A DNA stretch of 11,142 bases, taken from an uncultured Micrococcales bacterium (GTDB lineage: Bacteria > Actinomycetota > Actinomycetes > S36-B12 > GCA-2699445). Under the pieces are notes generated by a model. That model ran no database searches. It saw nothing but the letters and a program-made list of their open reading frames with translations, and was not told the DNA's origin. Below, piece by piece: positions 6,643 through 11,142 of the stretch (the stretch's first letter is position 1; the number at the start of each line of letters is the position of its first letter). The stretch covers positions 1 through 11,142 of the forward strand of contig CAIWTL010000640.1 in assembly GCA_903915555.1 (NCBI GenBank). The letters run 5' to 3'. A program made the position numbers and the translations under genes.

Positions 6643-6715
6643 AGGGTCGTAGCTCAATTGGTAGAGCACCGGTCTCCAAAACCGGCGGTTGGGGGTTCAA
6701 GTCCCTCCGGCCCTG
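6643..6715 (+). tRNA. tRNA-Trp (anticodon CCA), 3' CCA not encoded
   Basis: The acceptor AGGGTCG (6643-6649) pairs with CGGCCCT (6708-6714), with one T-G wobble. The D stem is GCTC/GAGC. The anticodon stem CCGGT/ACCGG encloses CTCCAAA with CCA at 6676-6678 and a normal U33. The T stem GGGGG/CCCTC encloses TTCAAGT, and the discriminator is G73. The bases after it are CGC, so the CCA tail must be added by the nucleotidyltransferase, unlike the two tRNAs at the start of the window. The position directly upstream of secE is conserved in actinomycetes. Confidence 0.95.
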
Positions 6716-6751
6716 CGCGGACGCCGTCCGGCAGTGGGCGGCGGGAGTCGA

Positions 6752-6779
6752 CCGACGCACGAGCGTCGGCACAACGTGC
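6752..6779 (+). other. Two adjacent hairpins between tRNA-Trp and secE
   Basis: CCGACGC (6752-6758) pairs with GCGTCGG (6763-6769) around ACGA. GCAC-AAC-GTGC (6769-6779) follows and abuts the secE ribosome site. They may assist tRNA 3' processing, attenuate the transcript, or set secE translation. No U-tract is present. Confidence 0.4.
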
Positions 6780-6788
6780 GGAGGATGA

Positions 6789-7025
6789 GTGAGCGGAACG
6801 GGAACGGCACCGGCCGACCGGGAGAGCCTGGGCTGGTTCGCCCGGCTGTCCTTGTTCCTCCGCGAGGTCATCGCGGAGTTGCGCAAGGTCATCTGGCCCA
6901 CCCGCAAGGAACTGACCGCCTACACCGGGGTGGTCATCGTGTTCGTCCTCATCATGGCGGGCATCATCGCGCTCATGGACTTCGTGTTCGGGCGCGGGGT
7001 GCTGGCCCTGTTCGGTGGCGAGTGA
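6789..7025 (+). CDS. secE: Preprotein translocase subunit SecE
   Basis: SecE is the essential small subunit that clamps SecY in the SecYEG channel. This 78-residue, single-span form is typical of Gram-positive bacteria. It has an amphipathic helix (about 14-34), the conserved LRKVIWPTRKEL hinge (31-42), one membrane helix (about 46-66), and a short outer tail. The GTG start is the first possible in this frame, since TGA at 6786-6788 lies directly before it. The GGAGGA ribosome site (6780-6785) is only 3 bases from it, which is tighter than usual. nusG follows after 13 bases, so the pair is surely cotranscribed, as in most bacteria. Confidence 0.95.
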   Translation: MSGTGTAPADRESLGWFARLSLFLREVIAELRKVIWPTRKELTAYTGVVIVFVLIMAGIIALMDFVFGRGVLALFGGE

Positions 7026-7038
7026 GTCAGGGAGAGTC

Positions 7039-8028
7039 GTGTCAGAACACCCCCAGTCGTCCGATCGTCAGGACAAGTCCGACGATCCGGTCCTCGACGC
7101 CGTCGACGACACCCCCGCGGGCTTCGAGTCCGGGGACGAGACCGCCGCTGTGGATGCCGAGTTGTCCTCGGTGTCGGATCCGCTCCTGGCCGACGACGCG
7201 GCTGACGAGTACGAGACGTCGTCCGCCGCTTCGGCCGCGGAGGTGACGTCGGTCGACGCCGACGCCGCCATCGCGACCCAGACCGAGACCGACGCCGACG
7301 TGCTCAGCACCCCCGTCGATCAGGCGGTCGACCTCGATGGCGCCGAGTCGGCCGCCGAGGACGCCACCACTGCGAAGGACTCCCCCGAGGAGCCCGAGGA
7401 GCCCGACCTGCGCGAGTCGCTGATGATGCAGCCCGGGGACTGGTACGTCATCCACTCCTATGCCGGGTACGAGAAGCGCGTGAAGGCGAACCTCGAGAAG
7501 CGGCGCGAGACCATGGACCTGGAGGACCGCATCTTCCAGGTGGAGGTCCCCGAGGAGGAGGTCTGGGAGGTCCGCAAGGGCGAGAAGAAGAAGGTCCGTC
7601 GGATCAAGCTCCCCGGCTACGTGCTCGTGCGGATGGACCTGGACGACGAGACCTGGGGCGCCGTCCGGCACACCCCCGGTGTCACCGGTTTCGTGGGCAA
7701 CGCCCAGCACCCGCACCCCCTGAGCATCGACGAGGTCGTGCGCATGCTCCAGCCGCCGGAGCCCGCGAAGCCCGCGGCTGTGGCAGCCGACGGCGGTGGC
7801 GAGGCGGAGGGCGGCGCCGGTACCGGTACCACCGCGACCAAGCCGGCCGTCATCGTCAGCGATTTCTCGGTGGGCGACGTCGTCACGGTCATCGACGGGC
7901 CGTTCGCGACGCTGCAGGCCAGCATCTCGGAGGTCAACGCCGAGAGCCAGAAGCTGACGGCCATGGTGGAACTGTTCGGCCGGGACACCCCCGTCGAGTT
8001 GCGTTTCGACCAGGTCGAACGGGCATAG
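7039..8028 (+). CDS. nusG: Transcription termination/antitermination factor NusG with long acidic N-terminal extension
   Basis: NusG binds RNA polymerase through its NGN domain and links it to Rho or the ribosome through its KOW domain. The product is 329 residues, against about 180 in E. coli. Residues 1-130 are a low-complexity region rich in Asp, Glu, Ala, Ser and Thr with very few basic residues. The NGN domain begins at GDWYVIHSYAGYEKRVKANL (133-152) and includes the KKVRRIKLPGYVLVRM core (184-199) and TPGVTGFVG (212-220). A glycine/alanine-rich linker (about 239-268) leads to the KOW domain with FSVGDVVTVIDGPFA (276-290) and ends QVERA. Acidic extensions are known in actinobacterial NusG, but their role is unsettled. 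The GTG at 7039 follows GGGAG (7030-7034) by 4 bases; a GTG at 7015 would lie inside secE. Confidence 0.95.
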   Translation: MSEHPQSSDRQDKSDDPVLDAVDDTPAGFESGDETAAVDAELSSVSDPLLADDAADEYETSSAASAAEVTSVDADAAIATQTETDADVLSTPVDQAVDLDGAESAAEDATTAKDSPEEPEEPDLRESLMMQPGDWYVIHSYAGYEKRVKANLEKRRETMDLEDRIFQVEVPEEEVWEVRKGEKKKVRRIKLPGYVLVRMDLDDETWGAVRHTPGVTGFVGNAQHPHPLSIDEVVRMLQPPEPAKPAAVAADGGGEAEGGAGTGTTATKPAVIVSDFSVGDVVTVIDGPFATLQASISEVNAESQKLTAMVELFGRDTPVELRFDQVERA

Positions 8029-8048
8029 CACGCCCATCCACGGGCATA
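8019..8048 (+). promoter_or_regulatory. Alternative-hairpin element between nusG and rplK
   Basis: ACGGGCATA occurs twice (8019-8027 and 8040-8048). GCCC at 8032-8035 lies between the copies and can pair with GGGC of either, giving two mutually exclusive small hairpins ahead of rplK. In E. coli, L1 represses the rplK-rplA message by binding near the start of rplK, so this is a possible site for such control. The pairings are short and the assignment is tentative. Confidence 0.25.
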
Positions 8049-8083
8049 CCCAGACGAGGCAGAAGAAGGAACAGAGGAAGAAC

Positions 8084-8515
8084 ATGGCTCCCAAGAAGAA
8101 GGTCGCCGGGCTCATCAAGCTGCAGATCCAGGCGGGTCAGGCCAATCCCGCGCCGCCGGTCGGTCCCGCGCTCGGTCAGCACGGCGTGAACATCATGGAG
8201 TTCTGCAAGGCCTACAACGCGGCCACGGAGAACCAGCGCGGCGAGGTCATCCCGGTCGAGATCACGGTCTACGAGGACCGCTCGTTCGACTTCATCACCA
8301 AGACCCCGCCCGCCGCCAAGCTCGTCCTGAAGGCCGCCGGACTCCAGAAGGGCTCCGGTGAGCCGCACAAGACCAAGGTCGGGTCCATCACCCGCGACCA
8401 GGTGCGGCAGATCGCCGAGACGAAGATGCCCGACCTGAACGCCAACGACATCGACGGCGCGATGAAGATCATCGAGGGCACCGCCCGGCAGATGGGCGTC
8501 ACCGTCACCGGCTGA
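8084..8515 (+). CDS. rplK: Large-subunit ribosomal protein L11 (uL11)
   Basis: uL11 binds the GTPase-associated centre of 23S rRNA (helices 43-44) and, with L10/L12, helps recruit elongation factors and activate RelA. The 143-residue length is standard. The proline-bearing N-terminal segment NPAPPVGPALGQHGVNI (21-37), site of thiostrepton-type interaction, is intact. The C-terminal RNA-binding domain includes TKTPPAAKLVLKAAG (72-86), and the protein ends GVTVTG. AGAGGAAG lies a few bases before the ATG. A 55-base gap separates it from nusG and 113 bases from rplA, longer than expected for this pair. Confidence 0.97.
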   Translation: MAPKKKVAGLIKLQIQAGQANPAPPVGPALGQHGVNIMEFCKAYNAATENQRGEVIPVEITVYEDRSFDFITKTPPAAKLVLKAAGLQKGSGEPHKTKVGSITRDQVRQIAETKMPDLNANDIDGAMKIIEGTARQMGVTVTG

Positions 8516-8529
8516 CGCGGAACGAACGT

Positions 8530-8598
8530 CCACTCCCTCCCGGGGGTGGGGGTGTCGCCACCGTGGCGATACCCGAGTGGCAGGGCACGTGCATGCCC
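8530..8598 (+). promoter_or_regulatory. Structured RNA region between rplK and rplA
   Basis: GGGTGTCGCCA (8550-8560) pairs over 11 bp, with one G-T, with TGGCGATACCC (8564-8574) around a CCG loop. CCACTC (8530-8535) can pair with GAGTGG (8575-8580), stacking directly beneath on the 3' side. A third hairpin GGGCA-CGTGCA-TGCCC (8583-8598) follows and is succeeded by GATGA. The rplA ribosome site is 19 bases downstream. There is no U-tract, and rplA has no obvious promoter of its own, so it may be an autoregulatory, processing or attenuation element. Confidence 0.5.
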
Positions 8599-8628
8599 GA
8601 TGACCACGACTGCGATGAGGAGCAGAAC

Positions 8629-9345
8629 ATGAAGCACGGGAAGAACTACCGCAAGGCAGCGGAGCAGATCGACAAGGACAGCCTCTACGGCCCGCTGGAG
8701 GCCATGGAGCTGGTCAAGAACAACGGCACCGAGAAGTTCGACGCCACCGTCGAGGGCGTCGCCCGCCTCAGCGTCGATCCGCGCAAGGCCGACCAGATGG
8801 TGCGCGGCACGGTCAACCTGCCCCACGGCACCGGCAAGACCGCTCGCGTGATCGTCTTCGCGGCCGGGGAGAAGGCCGAGCAGGCCCGAGCCGCCGGCGC
8901 TGACGAGGTCGGCAGTGACGACCTCATCGAGAAGGTCGCCGGAGGCTGGACCGATTTCGACGCCGCCGTGGCGACGCCCGACATGATGGGCAAGGTCGGC
9001 CGGCTGGGCAAGGTCCTCGGCCCCCGTGGCCTCATGCCCAACCCCAAGACCGGCACCGTGACCATGGACGTGGCCAAGGCCGTCGAGGAGATCAAGGGCG
9101 GCAAGATCGAGTTCCGGGTCGACAAGCACGCCAATCTGCACTTCGTGATCGGACGCAAGTCCTTCACCGCCGAGCAGCTCGCCGACAACTACGCCGCGGC
9201 CCTGGACGAGATCCTCCGCCTGAAGCCCTCGAGTTCGAAGGGTCGCTACATCAAGAAGATCGTGGTCAGCTCCACGATGGGCCCCGGTGTCCCCATCGAC
9301 CCCTCCCGGGTCCGTGACGGCGCCGCGGCCGAGTCGCAGGCCTGA
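8629..9345 (+). CDS. rplA: Large-subunit ribosomal protein L1 (uL1)
   Basis: uL1 forms the mobile stalk beside the E site and, in many bacteria, represses its own operon by binding its mRNA. The 238-residue product is of normal length. Conserved stretches are FDATVEGVARLSVDPRKADQ (37-56), the FAAGEKAEQARAAGADEVG region (78-96), and the domain-II signature MGKVGRLGKVLGPRGLMPNPKTGTVT (120-145). The protein closes with a short alanine-rich tail. I chose ATG 8629 because GAGGAG (8617-8622) precedes it by 6 bases and MKHGKNYRKA fits the family's start. A GTG at 8563 in the same frame would add 22 residues unlike L1 and would lie inside the stem-loop region. It is cotranscribed with rplK. Confidence 0.96.
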   Translation: MKHGKNYRKAAEQIDKDSLYGPLEAMELVKNNGTEKFDATVEGVARLSVDPRKADQMVRGTVNLPHGTGKTARVIVFAAGEKAEQARAAGADEVGSDDLIEKVAGGWTDFDAAVATPDMMGKVGRLGKVLGPRGLMPNPKTGTVTMDVAKAVEEIKGGKIEFRVDKHANLHFVIGRKSFTAEQLADNYAAALDEILRLKPSSSKGRYIKKIVVSSTMGPGVPIDPSRVRDGAAAESQA

Positions 9346-9376
9346 GTCCCGACCACCGATCCCGTCGGCCGCTGAG

Positions 9377-9401
9377 CGCCGAGCATCACCGATGCTCGGC
9401 G
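9377..9401 (+). terminator. Strong hairpin after rplA, probable operon terminator
   Basis: CGCCGAGCAT (9377-9386) pairs perfectly over 10 bp with ATGCTCGGCG (9392-9401) around CACCG, 31 bases after the rplA stop. No U-tract follows, as is frequent in high-GC actinobacterial terminators. It would end the secE-nusG-rplK-rplA transcript ahead of the secreted-protein gene. Confidence 0.7.
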
Positions 9402-9429
9402 AGTCGGTGACGCGGAAGGGAAGACGCGG

Positions 9430-9435
9430 CACACT
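9430..9435 (+). promoter_or_regulatory. Possible -10 element of the secreted-protein gene
   Basis: CACACT ends 6 bases before the ATG at 9442, the same geometry as at murB and the FUSC gene. It keeps only A2 and T6 of the TANNNT pattern, so it is weak. No good Shine-Dalgarno is seen; the intervening GGCGGC is not one. Confidence 0.25.
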
Positions 9436-9441
9436 GGCGGC

Positions 9442-10299
9442 ATGACTCGACGCAGCACCGTCATGTCCACCGTCGTCGGCCTGGTCGCCCTGTCGACCGT
9501 GGTTCCGATCGCTCCCATGGCCACGGCGGCGGAACCCCCGCCGAACGACAACCGCGCGGATGCGATCCGCCTGGGTCTGCCGGCCTCGACCACCGGGACC
9601 CTCATCGGCGCGACCAAGGAGTCGGGCAAGGACCGCAGCGCGTGTGCGGAGTCCGCCGCGTCGGTCTGGTACCGGTTCCGCGCCCCGGCGCGGGGGACCG
9701 TCGTGGTCGAACTCGACAACGCCGGGGACATGGACGGCTCCGTCGACATCGTCCGGCAGGAGCGATCACGCCTGCTCTCCGTCGGATGCGAGGCCACCGA
9801 CAACAAGGGGATCGCGACCCTCGAGACGTCGGGCCTGGACAGTGGGGCGGACTACTTCGTGCGCATCGGCCGGGACGAGGGCTCGACGGAGGACAACTTC
9901 GCCCTGCGGGTTCTCGTGCCCAGTGCCCCGCCCACGCCCCCCGGTCGGCCCCTGCCGCGGGGAGGTGCCCGAAACGTCGTCGACCGCCTCATCGACCCCG
10001 GCGACGCGTGGAACTCGCGACTGCGGGCCGGCCGCACCATGCGTCTGGCGCTGACGAGTGAACGTTGCCTGTCGCTGCGCGTCTTCGCTCCGGGGGTCAG
10101 ATCGTTCGACCGCGCCGATCCGGTCCTGTCGGTGGGCTGCAGCGGGTACCGGCTCTTCACTCCGCGGGAGTCCGGCCGCTACGTGTTCCTCGTCGAGGCG
10201 GAGCGGGGACGCGGGGGGCAGAAGTACCGGCTGCGGGTGGCCGCGGCAGGGCGCGACGACACGGCGCCCGGCGTGCCCTTGGGCAACCGGGCGAGGTGA
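9442..10299 (+). CDS. Secreted protein, N-terminal part: signal peptide and two PPC-like beta domains
   Basis: I do not recognise a named function. The 285-residue product opens with a signal peptide: MTRRSTVM, a hydrophobic core (11-25), and an A-T-A site with cleavage after about Ala29. A PPNDNRADAI stretch follows, common at the start of secreted PPC-like beta domains. The first domain (about 31-160) has VWYRFRAP (75-82), YFVRIG and a Cys68/Cys116 pair. The second (about 175-268) has a parallel layout with Cys209/Cys233; both contain LLSVGC or VLSVGC. One disulphide per domain is plausible. The reading frame stops at GNRAR inside what looks like the linker to a third domain, which continues one base back in the next entry. 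The function is perhaps adhesion or envelope association. It fills the rplA-rplJ interval, where other actinomycetes also carry envelope-related genes. Confidence 0.75.
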   Translation: MTRRSTVMSTVVGLVALSTVVPIAPMATAAEPPPNDNRADAIRLGLPASTTGTLIGATKESGKDRSACAESAASVWYRFRAPARGTVVVELDNAGDMDGSVDIVRQERSRLLSVGCEATDNKGIATLETSGLDSGADYFVRIGRDEGSTEDNFALRVLVPSAPPTPPGRPLPRGGARNVVDRLIDPGDAWNSRLRAGRTMRLALTSERCLSLRVFAPGVRSFDRADPVLSVGCSGYRLFTPRESGRYVFLVEAERGRGGQKYRLRVAAAGRDDTAPGVPLGNRAR

Positions 10300-10850
10300 C
10301 CGGACGGGTGAACGGAAAGATCGACACCGTCGATCTCTATCGCTTCCAGGTCAGTCGGCGAAGCGCCGTCCGACTCCGGCTGGCCGGCGGTGACACGAGC
10401 CTCGAGCTGCGGCGCGACGGAGGTCGCTTCCTGGGACGGGGCACGACGGTCGAGGAGAATCTTCGGAAGGGCCGCTACTACATCGCCGTGCAGGGCAGCG
10501 GGCGCTACACGCTGACCCGCACCTCCCGCCTGATCACCCGCACCAGAGTCCTCGTGGCCGGCCGACGCAAGGCAGTCGCGGCTCCCGGTGACGTCGCCAC
10601 GATGGCCCTGCGGGTGGCCCCGGGGCAGAGCGGGCGGGGCGAGGTGCTCATCGAACGCAACGATCCCCTGGCCGGGTGGCAGTTCGTCAGGCGCGTGCGG
10701 CTGCGGGTGGTCGACGGCTCGGCGCGATTCACCTTCCGTCCCGCCGACCTCGGTCGATACCGGGCGTCCGGGGTCTTCGCCGGCACCCGGGCGGCGGCGC
10801 CCAGCGAGTCGGGGTACGCGCGGCTGCGGGTCCGTGAGCCGCTGCGGTGA
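10296..10850 (+). CDS. Secreted protein, C-terminal part: third PPC-like domain and Ig-like domain, in shifted frame
   Basis: This 184-residue frame continues the preceding gene at -1. It opens TGRVNGKIDTVDLYRFQV, a typical start of a PPC domain, and runs to SGRYTLTRTSR (about 68-78). An Ig-like beta domain follows (about 82-184): GEVLIERNDPLAGWQF, then RVVDGSARFTFRPADLGRYRASGVFAGT, then YARLRV. There is no signal peptide, so by itself it would stay in the cytosol. GTG 10296 overlaps the previous stop as GTGA, which would allow coupled reinitiation, but the domain start lies directly against that point and the linker makes sense only if the two frames are joined. Third-position G/C remains high, so any break is recent or artificial. 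It is best read as the rest of one gene, 9442-10850, of about 470 codons. Confidence 0.65.
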   Translation: MTGRVNGKIDTVDLYRFQVSRRSAVRLRLAGGDTSLELRRDGGRFLGRGTTVEENLRKGRYYIAVQGSGRYTLTRTSRLITRTRVLVAGRRKAVAAPGDVATMALRVAPGQSGRGEVLIERNDPLAGWQFVRRVRLRVVDGSARFTFRPADLGRYRASGVFAGTRAAAPSESGYARLRVREPLR

Positions 10851-10869
10851 CGCCGACGGCGGGGGCGCT

Positions 10870-10899
10870 TTGACCTGCGCGTGGCCGACCCCTTACCCT
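10870..10899 (+). promoter_or_regulatory. rplJ: rplJ promoter
   Basis: TTGACC (10870-10875) and TACCCT (10894-10899) are 18 bases apart, the best -35/-10 pair in the window. Transcription would start near 10906, just before the L10 leader. The promoter lies 20 bases after the end of the secreted-protein reading frame. Confidence 0.75.
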
Positions 10900-10911
10900 G
10901 ATCGAGCCGAA

Positions 10912-11020
10912 GACCGCTGGTGTCGACGGGCTCCTCGCCCCGAGACTCAATCGCCCCCGGGCAGCCCGCGCAGGTGTTGACCGCGACCTCCGTCGCCTCA
11001 CCCCCCTGCGCCCAGCGGTC
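10912..11020 (+). promoter_or_regulatory. L10 leader (autoregulatory RNA of the rplJ-rplL operon)
   Basis: GACCGCTGG (10912-10920) pairs perfectly over 9 bp with CCAGCGGTC (11012-11020), closing a multibranch structure. Inside it are GGGC-TCCTC-GCCC (10928-10940), GCGCAGG (10968-10974) paired with CCTGCGC (11005-11011), and GCGAC-CTCC-GTCGC (10983-10996). The closing stem and the CCGCGCAGGTG segment resemble actinobacterial rplJ leaders as I remember them. In known cases the L10-L12 complex binds this leader and represses translation of rplJ-rplL. The leader ends 6 bases before the rplJ ribosome site. Confidence 0.82.
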
Positions 11021-11038
11021 CCGCATGAAAGGGACCCC

Positions 11039-11142
11039 ATGTCGCGCACGACGAAGACCAAGGCCGTCGCCGAGCTCACCGAGCAGTTCAAGAACTCCTC
11101 GGGTGCCGTGCTGACCGAGTACCGCGGCCTGAGCGTCGCCCA
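11039..11142 (+). CDS. rplJ: Large-subunit ribosomal protein L10 (uL10), N-terminal fragment cut by the window end
   Basis: Only 34 complete codons are present, beginning MSRTTKTKAVAELTEQF and reaching VLTEYRGLSVA, the conserved N-terminal start of uL10. uL10 anchors the L12 dimers to form the stalk that recruits translational GTPases, and it binds its own leader. GAAAGGG (11027-11033) lies 5 bases before the ATG. It has its own promoter and leader, so it starts a transcription unit separate from rplK-rplA; rplL is expected beyond the window. Confidence 0.95.
   Translation, partial: MSRTTKTKAVAELTEQFKNSSGAVLTEYRGLSVA

Noticed and set aside
7015..7038. GTG start for nusG at 7015 inside secE
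   Set aside because: GTG 7039 has GGGAG at proper distance and starts after the secE stop.
7042..8118. Minus-strand open frame opposite nusG
   Set aside because: The product is a His/Gly/Leu/Val-rich shadow, and nusG on the plus strand carries recognised domains.
8563..8628. GTG start for rplA at 8563
   Set aside because: It adds 22 residues unlike L1 and lies in the hairpin region, while ATG 8629 has a well-placed GAGGAG.
8269..9432. Minus-strand open frame opposite rplK and rplA
   Set aside because: It spans two conserved ribosomal genes and has no recognisable motif; shadow frame.
10255..10299. Programmed -1 frameshift site for the secreted gene
   Set aside because: No X-XXY-YYZ slippery heptamer lies before the stop and no clear stimulatory structure is seen, so recoding is not supported by sequence.
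1..11142. Mobile element, CRISPR array, toxin-antitoxin or defence island
   Set aside because: There is no transposase or integrase motif, no regularly spaced repeats and no terminal inverted repeats. Gene content is core and syntenic.

Overview
The window is a high-GC chromosomal segment from a member of the Actinomycetota. This rests on strong G/C bias at third codon positions, frequent GTG starts, several genes with a -10-like hexamer exactly 6 nt before the start codon (leaderless style), and gene order. The order tRNA-Thr, tRNA-Met, rpmG, hadA/hadB-type dehydratase genes, murB, aspC, tRNA-Trp, secE, nusG, rplK, rplA, (insert), rplJ combines what I know from mycobacteria (rpmG2-hadABC-trpT-secE-nusG-rplK-rplA) and Streptomyces (murB and aspC in the same interval). 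I cannot name the genus.

Layout. 1-430: tRNA-Thr(GGT), tRNA-Met(CAT) and the zinc-type L33 gene rpmG, closed by tandem hairpins. 457-2185: a compact operon of a FabG-like SDR reductase and two MaoC hot-dog proteins resembling HadA and HadB, i.e. ketoacyl reduction followed by dehydration of an acyl chain. 2307-3368: murB, which makes UDP-MurNAc, probably from a leaderless transcript. 3349-5175 (minus): a FUSC-type membrane protein whose 3' end overlaps that of murB by 20 bp. 5231-6433 (minus): a class I aspartate aminotransferase. 6505-9345 (plus): the transcription/translation block, with a promoter, tRNA-Trp(CCA), secE, nusG, rplK and rplA, closed by a strong hairpin. 9442-10850: a secreted protein of PPC-like and Ig-like domains split over two frames. 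10870-11142: the rplJ promoter, a well-formed L10 leader, and the first 34 codons of rplJ.

Most of the content is core growth machinery: ribosomal proteins and tRNAs, the transcription/secretion factors NusG and SecE, cell-wall precursor synthesis and acyl-chain elongation. I see no mobile element, CRISPR array or defence cassette. The unusual points are a tRNA-Thr with G instead of the near-universal U at position 33, the frame-split secreted gene, a long acidic N-terminal extension and widened linker in NusG, a FabG-like reductase in the rpmG-hadAB interval, and structured RNA in the nusG-rplK and rplK-rplA gaps that could serve L1 autoregulation.
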